This document shows positions 43,621-56,112 of a stretch of 64,000 nt of DNA, in pieces. The translations under genes and the position numbers were made by a program. A model generated the notes under the pieces. That model saw only the letters and a list, made by a program, of their open reading frames with translations. It was not told where the DNA came from and did no database searches. How positions within the stretch are numbered: position 1 is the first letter of the stretch; each line of letters starts with the position of its first letter. The stretch comes from Viridothelium virens (taxonomy: Eukaryota > Ascomycota > Dothideomycetes > Trypetheliales > Trypetheliaceae): assembly GCA_010094025.1 (NCBI GenBank), contig ML991835.1:62001-126000 (forward strand). The letters are read 5' to 3'.

Positions 43621-45184
43621 TGGATTCAATAGTCCGAAAGGAGCTGGACTGGAAGTGTTGTGGTAGCTGATATCTTTGATCCTTTTTCCTTTTAGATGGT
43701 CCAGACCGGGAGGCACAAATAATACTTATGAACTTAGCGCAGGTACTCGTCTTAACAAGATCGTTCAATTTCGATGTTCCTCTGGTCAAACACCCATGAT
43801 ACAGGCTCAGAGGCTTCAAATACTTCTGAAAATCTAATTGCTTCATGACGGATACGGTCTCGTGTAGTACACATCTTCATATTGCATTAGTGTAGAATTT
43901 TTTTCTTTGACAGTGCCGGGTAAGGTTAAGTCGCGACACGGGACAAGAAGCAACCTGCATATCTCTCGTCTATCCTTCAGACTCTTATGGGGGTTGAAAA
44001 GCTGCTGGCGCGAGCTTGAGAAGGTGGTGTCGTGTTTCCTTTTTCGCTTTGAATAAGCGACGCTAGACTATCCTTGGAAAGGAGGCACCAAATCTTGATT
44101 AATAGTCTTTTCACATGCGCCCATGTGTTCTGCCTTGACCATCATCATTTTCGAGCATACTTGTCCCAGATTACCGGCTTTGATCTGCACATCTGTCAGG
44201 TAGCTGTGGGATCAAGTGACTTGCGCGCAGATCTCCACATGTCCCCGAGGCTTCATGAACGAAAAGGTCAGTTGCCGCACTAAGGTAGTTACCATACCGT
44301 AAGTCATGGTGCGCATTGGCCACGAGTCCTGGCAACCTCCCACTTCCCCTGGCCACCCCTTACAGCCGCTGCAAGCCCAGAACAGGCTTGACTCAAAGAA
44401 ATCAACAGTGAGAAACAACGCCGCGCCAAGCGAGTCTTGTGGCGAGGCTTGTGGAGATCCTCGGTGATGGTAAGCCTTCCTAACCATCCACTGATCTCTG
44501 GAAGCTGAAAGACGAAGAAGCAATCTCGTGGTAGGCAAAGAGGATTAGGAAATCGTTTCAACAAGATATGTCGTTATCTTCTCCAGCCTGCCACCTCTCG
44601 TTTAGGCAGGCCGCCCACTCTTATCAATTCGACTCTCGCTACACCATCCACTTCCTTTCTTCGCGGATACTATCGATGGCCAACTCCCGATTATTCTCAC
44701 ATGCTGAAGTATGCCCGGAAGTGAACAGTCGAAGCCATCCAAGGCTACTGCGCCCCCGTTATACTGATTCGAGTTGAAATGTCGTCATCAAAACTACTGA
44801 ACCGGCGATCGTACTCATTCCGGACGCCCGGATTTAGATCCCACCCCCACCTACCTAAGAGAGGAGGCCAAGCCTTCTGAAATTTCCCGATGAGGGTGCC
44901 TAAAAACTCTCTGTGATTTGTTAGGGTGAGATAAGACTCGCATTAGAGGGGTGAATTTGACAACATTAGTGGGCCTTGATACAACATCAATAGCGGAAGT
45001 CTATTGAGCCTCTCGGATCTGTCAAGCCATTTGAAATGCTTTTTGATCTCAGTCTACTTAAGAATACGTTCGGAGTCTCTATTTTTGCAACGATTCTCTT
45101 TTCACCGGACTATTCACTCATCTGATACTAGTAGTTCGTCAATTTCCCTTTCCTTAAGTCTCATTCCCGTGTCCAGTATCCATC
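43621..45184. other. 1.5-kb intergenic region
   Basis: This region lies between the secreted protein and the sedolisin. I find no spliceable coding pattern on either strand. The pyrimidine-rich stretch just before 45185 is probably the sedolisin 5' UTR. Confidence 0.4.
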
Positions 45185-47239
45185 ATGAAGCTTCCTCTCA
45201 TAACTGCGGCCATGGCCGTAGCTACCTTGGCGCAAGCTGCTGTGCTCGATATTCCGCATGTCCTCCATGAGAAGCGGTCTGTACCGACGAGGCACTGGAC
45301 CAAGCGGGAAGCACTCAAACGAGAAGCAGTGCTTCCCATGCGCATTGGGATGACACAGTCTAACCTTGACCAAGGCGATGCTTTACTCATGAAAGTTGCC
45401 CATCCCCAGTCAGACAAGTACGGGAAATGGTATACGGCCGAAGAGATTGTAGACCTTTTCGAGCCTTCGAAAGAGTCCGTGTCCACGATACGCAGCTGGC
45501 TGGAAAAGGCGGGAATCAGACCAGACAGAATCTCACAGTCTGCCAACAAGCAATGGATACAATTTGATGCCTCTGTGGAAGAGGCCGAAAGCCTCCTGCG
45601 GACCGAGTATTACATCTACGAGCATGGACCGACTGGTCGCACCAATATCGCGTGCGATGGGTACCATGTCCCAGAGCATGTCCAGAAGCACGTTGACTAC
45701 ATCACTCCAGGCCTCAGGCTCATTGCGGGTGGCAAAGCTTCCGCGAACACGCTCACTCAAGATGGCTACGACATTGAGAAGAGAGGTTTCCGAACCAATG
45801 GACACTCAAACTTCACAGGACCAAGCATCAAACAGGTTTTGAGCAACGCGACGGGACAGGCTATTGCAAACGCTCAATTGGCCAATTGCGACTCTTACAT
45901 CACTCCAGCCTGCATCGCGACAATGTACAACATTACGAAGGCAACTAAGGCTGCTCCAGGCAATCAACTCGGTATCTTCGAGGAGGGTGATTTCTACGCA
46001 GCGGAGGACCTCATCGAATTTTTCGCTGTTTTTACGCCCAATATTCCCGTTACGACAGAACCCAAATTAGAGGGCATCGACGGCGGTTTTGCTCCAGGCT
46101 TGTATGCTGGTGGCGAATCGGATTTGGACCTTCAAATCTCATATCCTATCATCTATCCTCAGGGTGAGATTCTATTCCAAACTGACGACATATTCTATGC
46201 AACGGGTGTCGAAGGTGGTGGAGGGTTCCTCAACACATTTTTTGACGCGATCGATGGTTCTTATTGCAATTTCTCCGCTTTTGGAGAGACGGGAGATGCG
46301 TCAATCGACCCCAAATATCCAGATCCCAATCCGTTAGGCTACGAAGGTCAGCGTCAGTGCGGTGTTTATAAGCCGACCAATGTCATCTCGATCTCTTATG
46401 GCGAACAAGAAGATGACCTACCAACCAACTACCAGCAAAGACAATGTGCCGAAATGATGAAGCTGGGAATGCAGGGCACTTCAATCATCCTAGCTTCCGG
46501 CGATTCAGGAGTTGCCGCTCGGGGCACAGACGACGGCAATGCAGACGGCTGCCTTGGCACGGGGCAGGTCTTCAATCCTGATTTTCCTGCTTCATGCCCG
46601 TACGTTACAGCACTCGGTGCCACAGTCCTCTATGGCAACGTCTCCAAAGACCAGGAAAGCGCGGTCACGAGGTTCCCTAGTGGTGGCGGCTTCAGCAACA
46701 TCTACGCGACACCCTCGTACCAGAACGCAACTATCCAGAACTATTTTGCCAACCACAACCCTGGCTATCCGTCCTACAGCGTCACCGGCACAAACAACCC
46801 AACCGCAGCCCAGTACGGCACTGGCATTTATAACCGAGCCGGACGTGGCTACCCGGACGCCTCCGCAGTCGGCGATAACATTGTGATTTTCAACAATGGA
46901 GCGCCGACTCTAATTGGCGGAACTTCCGCTGCTGCCCCTGTATTTGCTTCGATTCTGAACAGGATCAATGAAGAGCGTATTGCCGTGGGAAAGTCCACCA
47001 TCGGATTCGTTAACCCGACGCTTTATGCACACCCAGAAATGTAAGGCCTCAATACGTATTCATCCGTTAACTGCGTTGCACTTCGCTAACACTGGCGATT
47101 TAGATTCCATGACATTACCAATGGCACAAACCCAGGATGTAATACTCAAGGCTTTTCAGCGGTCTCAGGTTGGGATCCAGTCACTGGTCTTGGGACACCA
47201 AATTACCCTGCTATGCTCAAAGTTTTCTTGAGTTTGTAG
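45185..47239 (+). CDS. secreted tripeptidyl-peptidase / sedolisin (family S53)
   Basis: Two exons, 45185-47040 and 47104-47239, give 663 aa. A signal peptide (MKLPLITAAMAVATLAQA) is followed by a pro-kumamolisin propeptide (to about 190-200) that keeps the enzyme inactive until acid processing. The catalytic Glu-Asp pair is in GGESDLDLQ (about 313), the oxyanion Asp in LASGDSGV (about 440) and the nucleophile Ser in GGTSAAAP (about 580). The short last exon provides the calcium site, FHDITNGTNPGCN, and the terminal strand. All catalytic residues are present, so an active acid exopeptidase or endopeptidase is expected extracellularly, releasing peptides for nutrition. Several N-glycosylation sites are visible. 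The next gene also encodes a secreted protein. Confidence 0.95.
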
Positions 47240-47425
47240 ACTGACGTTGGCACCGTGCTGCGCAGTCTTGGTAAGATTTTTGTCAGGATACACTATGAGA
47301 TCATGTCATTGCTTCCACAACTCTCCTAATGTTCTGTAATACATTACTATCTGGTCTACAGAGAGACGGACTACTATGGCAAGTGGTAAAGCTTTGGAAG
47401 TAATCTGGCCTATCAGCTAGTTCAT

Positions 47426-48454
47426 TCATTTCTTGTGCCGCGCTACTTCAACTCGGAGTATCTTCCCTGATACAGTGACTTTGTTCCCGGTCGAGTACTG
47501 ATAGTCTCCCCCACTCGTGCTAACGTAGAGGGTGTCACGGTCGATGGCCGTTCTACCAAAGGCGCACGAGGTCGGGCCAGCCATGCCAGCAATGTACATC
47601 GCCTGCCCCCCATCCCGTGGGATGAAGACGAGACCATTCTTGCCAATGGTAAAACTTGTGACGTAAGCGTCGCCTTGAGAATCGACAGCAAGGTCATCAG
47701 GTGTGAATCCTCCTTCTGCTAAGACGGTGAAATCTCCGATTGCTTCGCCCTGAGAATTAATAGGCACTCTGACAAGACTTTCATGCTGCGAGTTCGTGAA
47801 GTAAAGCTCTTGTCCATGGAGTCTGAGGCCGTTTGCGCCGAATCCGGTCGATTGCGTGTAGGTATTGTTGATAGGTATCTTGACTTCTCCGGTAGTGGTA
47901 TCGACACTCCATATGATACCCACTAGAAAATCGCTGACGAGTAACAAACTGGAGTCGTCGCCCAGATATACCAAGCCGTCAAGTGCTCCTGCTCCAGGAA
48001 TAGTCGCTACTTTCGAAACCTTGGCCGACCCTGGTATCTCTTCAGAGAAACCTCGCATATCCACTTGGAATATGTATGCTTCGCCGTATCCTTGCAGCAG
48101 TTTTGATGAATAGTTCGCCGTGCATACGAAAAACACATCTGGCGCTCCTTCTGCGATTCCGAGGACCGAAGCCGTCTCATTGAACTCATGAATGATGATT
48201 GGATTGCGTTTGGAAAACGGATCTACTTGGTAGATTCGCGGCTTGGAGTCTTCGGTTGCAAGGATTTGTCCATTGCTCCGTACAGCAAGATTCTCTATCC
48301 ACGTGTCTTCTGGGAATTCGTGTACGACATGAGCGGGAAGTGCGAAGGTTAGATTTGCCCCAGTATCAAGAGTTGGGTCTTGGTCGACCGGAGCGGCGAC
48401 TGATAGTTGAAAATAGCTGAAAAGCACTAGAGCAATGACAATGAGTATTTCCAT
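47426..48454 (-). CDS. secreted SMP-30/gluconolactonase-like beta-propeller protein
   Basis: A single exon of 342 aa. The signal peptide is MEILIVIALVLFSYFQLSVAA. The mature protein shows repeated beta-propeller blade sequences, for example WIENLAVRSNGQILATE, GALDGLVYLGDDSSLLLVSD, TGFGANGLRLHGQELYFTNS, FTPDDLAVDSQGDAYVTSF and GPTSCAFGR, matching the six-bladed SMP-30/gluconolactonase/strictosidine-synthase-like fold. Acidic and Asn residues in these blades could bind a metal. The family hydrolyses lactones and some esters; the substrate here is unknown. Fungal members like this one are frequent near secreted hydrolases and in metabolite clusters. It converges with the sedolisin gene (186 nt apart). 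Confidence 0.85.
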   Translation of the reverse strand: MEILIVIALVLFSYFQLSVAAPVDQDPTLDTGANLTFALPAHVVHEFPEDTWIENLAVRSNGQILATEDSKPRIYQVDPFSKRNPIIIHEFNETASVLGIAEGAPDVFFVCTANYSSKLLQGYGEAYIFQVDMRGFSEEIPGSAKVSKVATIPGAGALDGLVYLGDDSSLLLVSDFLVGIIWSVDTTTGEVKIPINNTYTQSTGFGANGLRLHGQELYFTNSQHESLVRVPINSQGEAIGDFTVLAEGGFTPDDLAVDSQGDAYVTSFTIGKNGLVFIPRDGGQAMYIAGMAGPTSCAFGRTAIDRDTLYVSTSGGDYQYSTGNKVTVSGKILRVEVARHKK

Positions 48455-49331
48455 AATGGTGATAATGTCGATACCCTCACTTTGAGCTCTCGAGCACTCA
48501 AAGATCTAGAGTAGAAAGATATGGGATCTATGCGGAGTGAAACGCTCATCAACATCTCGGCAACAGGATCGTCCTGAAGACTTAAGTATGGTCAATGAGT
48601 CGTTAGCAATGGCACCCAAGCCCTTGTTCAGTCTTAGTATGTTCATTGGGTTGTGCTTAAACTTCAGCGCCATTCCGTAATGGCTATATAATCATGACAG
48701 AATCAAGTTTGATTTGACACTATGGTAGAGGTAGTTCAAAGCGGAGAAGTCTCGGTCGGCGGTTGTATGATTTGTAACTAAGAAAGGTGGGAGGCTGTGT
48801 TAATTTTAAGGCGTGCGGCGTAGTTTCTCAGCTGCGGCAACCTAGCGCGCTAGTCATTAGTTGTACCGCTCATGAATAGTTTATTATTTACTCTTTACAG
48901 TAAGGATCCAACTTCTGTATATTGAAGTAATTTCTTTGCAGAATGAATGTGCTCGAAGACTTTGTATTGGGTCCAGGCTGGAGAACGTCGAACCACAAAG
49001 GATCGTAAGTCTAAAATCGGCAACAGAGTACCAGTGTTCAATGCTTGGACCACCATAGTGAAATGCGGCTTCCATATTATTGGGGTCACGTACAGTCCTC
49101 TTGACAGATCTTCCTCTTTCTCGACCGATCGGAGAAACAACCACCTTCATGCCAACTGAGTCTCCGCTGAGCCAGCAGTACCAAAGCTGAGGCTTATCCA
49201 GCAATCTTGCTCTTATGCCAATGCGCAAGAGATATACAATGCTGCAGCAACGCATACTCATGATGCCACTCAATGCTTGATTCAACTCCTGTGAAGCTCT
49301 CACTGGTTTGTTCAAAATCACAAACCAATTC
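48455..49331. other. intergenic region
   Basis: The promoter of the SMP-30-like gene and the 3' flank of the P450 occupy these 0.9 kb. The minus frame 48884-49321 has no domain and is judged random. Confidence 0.35.
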
Positions 49332-51047
49332 TCACTTGCGGGATCTTCGCTTAACGTGTACGGTGATGTCGTACTGCATTATGAAAGCCGAATTGCGCGT
49401 CTTCCACGGCCGGTCATGAGACATCTCGAATGTGTAATGGCGCAGAACCTCGGACACGGTCTTGTGGATTTCGGCGAGAGCCAACTGTACACAATTAGTC
49501 ACCTGTTCACGGTAGTGCAATCCAGGTGGGTGCGCGCCTACATTCTTCCCAATACAAGTTCGACTGCCCGCGCCAAATCCGAGAATCGCCTTGTCCATGG
49601 CAAAGGATCTCTCCTGACTCTCGAGCCATCTTTCAGGCCTGAAGTCGTCGGCATCGGGACCAAAGACTTCCTTGTCAAAGTGGACGATAGCGGGACTTAT
49701 ACCAACTCTATAGCCCTGCGGGATATATTTACCCGACAGCTGAAGGCCCTCAGGTGGGGCATGCCTGGGCATGTGGATTTGCCAAGGCGGAAATACCCTC
49801 ATGGCCTCTTTGATGGATGCACAGGTGTACTTAAGACTCATTGCTTCGGACTGCCTGACAGGAGAACTCAAAAGGCCAGCAGCAGCAGCCGCATCAATTT
49901 CCTCCAAGACTTTGGCCAGATGACCTGGATGCTTTATCAGATTGTAAAGGACCGAACGCATTCCTATCGACGAGCTATCTGCACCGGCAATGCTAGAGTT
50001 CTTGATCAGATTATGGATCCGAGCATCGAGTCCTCATCCGCGACTTACATGCCACCCCAAGATTCTAGAGCAATTTCTCTATGGGTGAAGTCTCTCTTCG
50101 CACCTCTTTGACGCTCGATTCTGAACAGTTGAGACAAGAGATCATTGCGTTGTATATTCTCCTGCTCGCTATCGTTCCTTCTCCGAGCCGTATGTTCAAG
50201 AGCAGCGGTCGTGATGCCGCCGGCGGCCTTTACAGCTTTGAGAGTGCTCGGATTCAGTACGGCTGCGCCCATGATGAAGAGACGCATGTACGTGGGCGCA
50301 ACCGCCGCGAAAGTGAGGAGCGGCAGACTTGTCCAGACAGCGTCAATGTAGTTTAGATGGTCGAACCCCTTCTCCAAGAATTCGAAGGATCTGCCGAAGA
50401 AGACAACACCGACAATGTCATACGCGTACCTGGAGTCACATTAGAATAAATTTGCAGTTCTCTCACCCAGATGGGCAGATAATGACAAGGTACATCTCAA
50501 GCCAACGACCAAGGTCCATGACTTCCTGCTTATCGGCAAATTCGCCTAACCGCTTGACAAGCCAGGTCAGACACTCGTCCATGGCGCTTTCATTCTTCAA
50601 GATGCTGGTCATGGTGTACACCGGATTGACAATTCTCCGATGATTGGCGTGCTCGACCTCGTCCGTAACAGTGAACATGTCCGGCCTGTCACTGATGCCG
50701 ATCGGTCGATATGTTGGGTAGAAATCGGTCTTCGTCAACGGCTTCTGAGTCCTGTATATTTTTGGTATTGCAGATGCTTCGCTCAATGAGACTTCATTGT
50801 GAGCGACGCGGACGACCGGGCCGTATTCTGCATGGAGATTACGTTGAGCAACTTCTAGTTTCCCGGTGTACATGTGGTACATTAGCCATGTTCGCGAAAC
50901 AGAAGGCCAAAGCGGTCCAGGAATCGAGGCAAGCGGATGAAGAGTACGACAGTAGATGATCCAGCCAACGTAGTAAATGACAAAAGAGATGGGTAGTATG
51001 ATGAAAACGCTGGTGGCGTAGGAGGCGCCCAACAGAGGTAAAGGCAT
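49332..51047 (-). CDS. cytochrome P450 monooxygenase (pisatin-demethylase-like)
   Basis: Four exons (50494-51047, 50049-50429, 49542-49992, 49332-49484) give 512 aa. An N-terminal membrane anchor (ATSVFIILPISFVIYYVGW) precedes LHPLASIPGP. The I-helix is GGIIAGADSSS, the K-helix KEAMR, then FRPERWL, and the haem loop is FGAGSRTCIGKN, whose Cys binds the haem iron. The intron 49485-49541 falls immediately after the haem loop and restores NLALAEIHK, which is standard in this family. Introns are 56-64 nt. The sequence resembles the pisatin-demethylase-like fungal P450s, a group that detoxifies plant compounds or acts in secondary metabolism. It lies 3.4 kb from the next P450 and could be the left edge of the right-hand cluster, but the intervening decayed gene makes this uncertain. 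Confidence 0.92.
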
Positions 51048-52656
51048 GATTCATATGGTGTTTGTATTGATCTTCGATAAAAGGCGATTCCAGGATGCTT
51101 TCGCGTCGGAATACAAGAAGTTCCACGATACCGCGCCTGAGATTCTAATAATCCGCTCCTGGATGAAGAGACTGGCCATCTCCGCTCTCCGTGTGCGGCG
51201 CAGTAAGGCAAGCTCTCGCGGGGTTTGCTTGACAATCATCCTGACCCTTGCAGCTTAGGCGATTCAGCTCTCATAGAGTTCGCTCTCTACGCTAACAGAT
51301 TGGTAGCATGTCGCTGATAGAATGAGCCAAGAGTTTGGTTGGTGGTTGGCGGATTGGATTGGACACAGGAAGATGATCGCTGTTGTTTTGGCCTGGCTCC
51401 CTGAGTGACTCGAAACGCTAGCCGTACCTTACCTAGAGCTAGGGAAATCCCGAAGACGATACCCCACTGTGGCACTTTCTCCCGTCGCATCATCTAGCGC
51501 CAGCTTGTATGAAGACGGCGGAGACGGCGGAGACGTTGATATCTATATGTCAGCTTCGTTTCATTCTGCGGGATGTTGTTGACGTCGGCCAACACTCGGC
51601 TCGCCGCCACGATGACTTTGCAACAGTGGACAGGACAGTTGAAAACGATCTTGAAAGTAACACATGGGCGCGCAATGTGGATCGTCTGGGACGGCAAGAT
51701 TTAGTGCGGCGAAGCAAATCGTGCTCTTGTTGTGGGCGATTGAAGCTGTTCCAGAACAAGTTGTCCTGTCATCCGTGAGGGAGAGAAGGACAAAAGATTT
51801 GTCAGGCAGTTCGTTCGATGTTCGTCCGATGGCGTACTCTGTTCAAGATTCTGCTTTGGGCAAATCATCATCAGCCTACGTGAAAAGACACGCTCTTCCG
51901 TCGCGTTCAGACGCGTTGCCGAAATAAGAACTAGACGACTGATTGTGTAAGCCACCAAACTTCCACACATACTAATGCGAGAGTACGCTTGACAACCGAG
52001 TCATAAGTACACGTACTTTCCGTTATCTGTACTTCAACAAAACGATATTTCGAGGAGTTCATGCAGCCTGCGAGGTACAAGTGTTTGTCAGACAGTCAAC
52101 GGTGTAGATGAATACCTAGCTTACGGAGTACTCGGAACCGATTCCTTCAACTTACGATCGACTTGTCCGCTGCCGGGTCTCGATCTTTTTGCGAACAACT
52201 AACACTAGCATAAGAACTATCCAATAACGAGCGGTCAATGTTAAAGTGAAAGTTGATTTAACATGATAAACTCAGTTCATGTTCGTGGTGCTTCAAACCC
52301 CCAGTCGTCGCCAGCAAAGCATCTTCTGTAAAGATACTCAAACTGCTTCAAGACTTGTTGTTTCCCTTCAATAGGGAAAGTCAGACTATGCACCCTATTG
52401 AACCGGCTATCTTGGGGCGACTTTGCTACAAAATGCTAGTCGCCTTGCATCTTCATCCTTTACCACTTGTAATTCCACAGCATTTCCTCAAGTTACCAGC
52501 CGTAACACTGTATGAGTTTTTGTCTAGCTCGCGTCCTTCATCTCGCATTTTTTGTCGTCACTGAGATCGAAAGGACAAAGATCAGCTGAAGATGTCTATG
52601 ATACGACAAATTTAGCATTGCAAGGTTGCAGCAGAGGTTCCATACACAACATGGTA
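51048..52656. other. 1.6-kb intergenic region with short tandem repeat
   Basis: This contains the P450 promoter. A short imperfect tandem repeat of GACGGCGGA lies at about 51514-51535, and a TACGGAGTAC site at 52122-52131. The overlapping short frames at 51494-51970 look random. No gene is supported. Confidence 0.35.
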
Positions 52657-53968
52657 CTAACCAGCTCTGGCTGCCTCTACTTTACTTTCGCCTTCAACGA
52701 ATGGACCACCCTCCTCAGGAACATCCTCATCGCCATTAAAGGTTGGCGATACCGTACGACAGGACCGAGCTTCTGAGCCTTCATCTATCGATCCTTCTGA
52801 CCACAACATTGATGCGCCATTGGCAACCTCCGAGTTCAATAGACGCGAAGACTCCTCCGACATCACTCTTCGCTCCGCATCTTACAAAGATTGATGGCCA
52901 CGGTCTGCGCCCGCAGATCCAAATTACCATCGGTACGGACCAGCATCCCGTCTGAGTTTGTAGTGGGTCTCCTATGCCGTTTCTTGGTGTCTTCCCTGCG
53001 CTCTGGACTGTTGACGCTGTGCCAGTCCTAAAGGTAGGACTTTGTTGTCGAAGATTACGTTGCTGCAGAGAGGTGGATCCATGGTTCTGGTAGGTCGTGG
53101 ATGGTGCTGCGGTGTTTGGGCGCCTGCCGGCTTCGACACTTTGGAAAGCCACGGGCCTCTCCAAAGAGGGTAACGAGTGCACGCTCGTCCATTGTTTAAT
53201 GTGATGATCTATTTGGTGCTCATTCGTATTTTTTGTGTGCTGATCATTCACCCAGCGCTCCTGCAACCTGGCGGCGACCGAGTTAAAAGTGTATTTGGAC
53301 CGACTTCCGTACCGTGATTTTTTCTCTGGAGAGAAAGGTTCGAATGGATTCTCGTCCGGATCATACTGATGAAAAAGCAAGTTGCGCTGATACGAGTTCG
53401 AAGCAGGCCCCTGCGAAAGCTCCGTCGCTTTGGTGCTTGTGTCTACGGCGACTTTACACAGCTCGTGTTCGCCAGGTCCAAGTTTTTCTTGTTTGAACCC
53501 CAATGGGTAGCTTTTGGCTTGTGTCTTAGACGTCATATTCGGTATCCATTTTAGCTCGAACCGCTTTCCTGAGAGCCTATCTATTGCGGCCTTTCCCTGC
53601 GAGCTCAGGCTCATCAAAACTCTGCAACATGGAAGAACTTACGATCTTAAGACCCTTTTTCATGAGACTGTCAAGTTACTCAAACTGTTGGCGTTGGTCT
53701 ACACAGCTGGCTACGCACTACTCAATAGCCTCGTTGAGTTGACTTTGCTCAGCCAGGGCTTTTTCGTCAGACAGCTGCGGACGAAACGTGCTATACTGGA
53801 AAGAGCTTCGAGGGCCACTTGGAACGAACTGAAACATTCTTTTTCGTTTCGAATATCACAGAATAGTCGCGCAGAAAGAAAATCGTGGACGCCCTTGATG
53901 CTAAATACAGGGCCTGTACTCCCAAATGAAAGGAAACTTCGATTTAATCTGAGCATTTTGCTTCCCAT
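52657..53968 (-). pseudogene. probable decayed gene, multi-exon, with two in-frame stops
   Basis: Coding-like pieces run along the minus strand: 53968 down to about 53725 (MGSKMLRLNRSFLSFGSTG, then GPVFSIKGVHDF and SCLTKKPWLSKV), a helical segment around 53730-53643 (QLNEAIE, then VDQRQQFE, then LDSLMKKGLKI), and from 53596 onward a Ser/Gln-rich region ending near 52657 with an acidic SEEGSE-type tail. The helical segment reads continuously but holds a TAG (53718-53720) and a TAA (53676-53678) in the same frame, each at a place where a Gln codon would fit, and it is out of frame with the first piece. A 46-nt intron at 53597-53642 (GTAAGT donor) joins KGLKI to GKAAID. Either the gene is disabled or I have mis-spliced it. 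The original function is not recognised. Confidence 0.4.
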
Positions 53969-54415
53969 CTAGCTCGGCAAAGGCAAACTATTAGACCTTC
54001 CCATATACGTCGACGTCTCTATGAGCTCATCCACACCGACTATAACCGATGCTATCATAGATCTCTTAACCCATAATGACAGGATTCAAGGCCGGTGATG
54101 TGTTCCAAAGCCGGTCAGGGAAACAAGAAATAATTTAGGATCAGTTGTTTTATCCTCAACATTCGTGGTGAAAGACTCCAGAGAAGTGTTAATGAAGGTA
54201 CGATGCTTGACGAAAGTCCCAACGTGCCAATATTAGAAACAGTGAGGATAACGAGTCTCCGGTTTCATCACAGTCCCTGGATTCAATCTCAAAAGAATCA
54301 GAGCAGCTGTATTGATACGCCTCTTAGGTGATCTCACTTCATGTGCATAGAAATTGGAGCTCGCGCAGTGTCAAGACAGTATCTGTTCCCTCTAGCGGCT
54401 TCTGTCATCTGGGTA
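53969..54415. other. intergenic region
   Basis: The 3' flank of the second right-hand P450 and the upstream side of the decayed gene. Nothing else is seen. Confidence 0.35.
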
Positions 54416-56112
54416 TTAAGATCGATGAACTGGCTTCAGCTGTACCCATAATGGTGGTTTGGTCATCGAATGAAATATCTTCATGGGATTCATTTGACCG
54501 TCTAAGCCCCACATCTGATTCTTCGCTTCGTATTTGCCCTTGGCAAGTTCGATATCGAAGTTCCAAACCAGGTGAGCAGCAATGAGTCTCATCTCTAGGT
54601 AGGCGAGATTCTTCCCAATGCATACCCTAGGTCCTGTTCCGAATGGCAATGAAGCGTTGAGGTGATCACCTCGAAACTTGACATCTTTTCCTAACCATCG
54701 CTCTGGTCTATATAGATCCGGCTCGTGGAAATTCAGAGGTGAATGCGTTGCTACCCAAGGTGGAACGGCGACTGTTGTACCTGAAGGCACGTAGTAGCCG
54801 GCAATTGTAGCCCCACCAAGAGGAACTAGCCGTTGTTGACTCGCTGGTGAGGGTGGAAAGAGACGTAGTGCCTCGTTTATAGTCGCGTCGAAATATTGAA
54901 GTTCTTTCACTTTCTCCCACTTGATGTCGTCGGCCGTCAGAAAAGCCTCTCTAATCTCGCTTACCAATCGCCTATACACATATGGGTGTGTACACATAAA
55001 GTAGGTCCAGCCAGTGAGAGCAGTAGCCGTTGTATCAGTTCCAGCGCTAATAAACAATCCCATGTTTAGGATAATCTCAGTTTGGGAGAGAGATTTTCTG
55101 GACTCATTCTCAAGAATCTGGTACATAAAGTCCTTGTGGTCTCGATTTGGGTCTGCAAGGCGGGCAATTGTCTTTTCGCGCGAGTTGCTCAAATGGATCT
55201 TCCTCCAAGCAGCGGCTTTTGCAGGAACAAGAAGCCGTGTTATCAAAGACTCAAGCCATGTGCCGACCCCGGACAGTCGGCGTATGGCCTGCGTCCACGT
55301 AGCTGCTATGAAGACATTGATAACAGAAGTCGACCACTCTGTAGCCGATGCATGGTCTAAACACCCGAAAGGCTCTGCAAAGCATAAATCGCCCATCATA
55401 TCGAACGCAAGATACGTGTCTATCTATGCTGTTAGCTCGGCAAAAACAAAAGGGCACAGCCGAGTTGGAGGCTTACACCAATCCGAAAAATCCACGGCTT
55501 GTTCATTGGCACACATGGTCTCGAGTATGGCGACCAACTTTTGGATATGGACTTGAAGTATACTTTCCAGGTGGAGTAGAGCGCTGTTGGAAAACAAGTA
55601 ACCTAAAGCTCTGCGCTGGCGAGTGTGCTCCTTGTTCACAGCTAGGCTTACGCCCGTTTGACCGTCTACATTTCCAACAGCTCCAAGGAATATAGGACTT
55701 TTCTCCATAAATGGGCCACCTTTCTGCATGCTGGGTTAGGACTGGTGCTTTTGGCATTCACTTGCAACCTACTCGATGACCATAGATTTCTTCTCTAGCA
55801 TCTACGCTAATGAAACTCAGCTCGTTTGGAGAGACTCGTACCACGGAGCCATATTTCTCATGCAGCGACCGGTAATAGATGTGCTGTTCTCCTCTCACGA
55901 GTGCTAAAGCAGCAGGCAGCTCCGATATGCTATTGATCCAGGGACCCGGGACCGAACGTAGGGGATGGAAGAACCAACTTTGAAGAGCTCGAAGAAGGTG
56001 GCCAATGACGAACTAGTAGTGGTGAGCAAAGCTTCTCAAGTCTGGATCAACGACCCACGAGAGCTGCAACCGCAGCGATTACCGAAGCGGTGGATACTAC
56101 GTTACTCAGCAT
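54416..56112 (-). CDS. cytochrome P450 monooxygenase (isotrichodermin-hydroxylase/benzoate-hydroxylase-like)
   Basis: Four exons (56059-56112, 55773-56012, 55477-55723, 54416-55419) give 514 aa. The 54-nt first exon encodes MLSNVVSTASVIAAVAAL and is followed by FVIGHLLRAL, completing the membrane anchor, then FFHPLRSVPGPW. The I-helix is SAGTDTTATAL, the K-helix NEALRLFPP, then YRPERWLG, and the haem loop is PFGTGPRVCIGKN. The phase-1 junction at 55420-55476 restores DWYTYLAFDMMGDLCFAEPF, a standard family block. All key residues are intact. It belongs to the large fungal group that includes isotrichodermin C-15 hydroxylase and sterigmatocystin-pathway P450s. It is divergent from the methyltransferase and probably acts with it, the acyltransferase and the dehydrogenase to tailor one product. 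Confidence 0.93.

Noticed and set aside
48884-49321. Minus-strand 145-codon open frame
   Set aside because: No domain, no signal, no splice partners, and it lies in the 3' flank of a P450.
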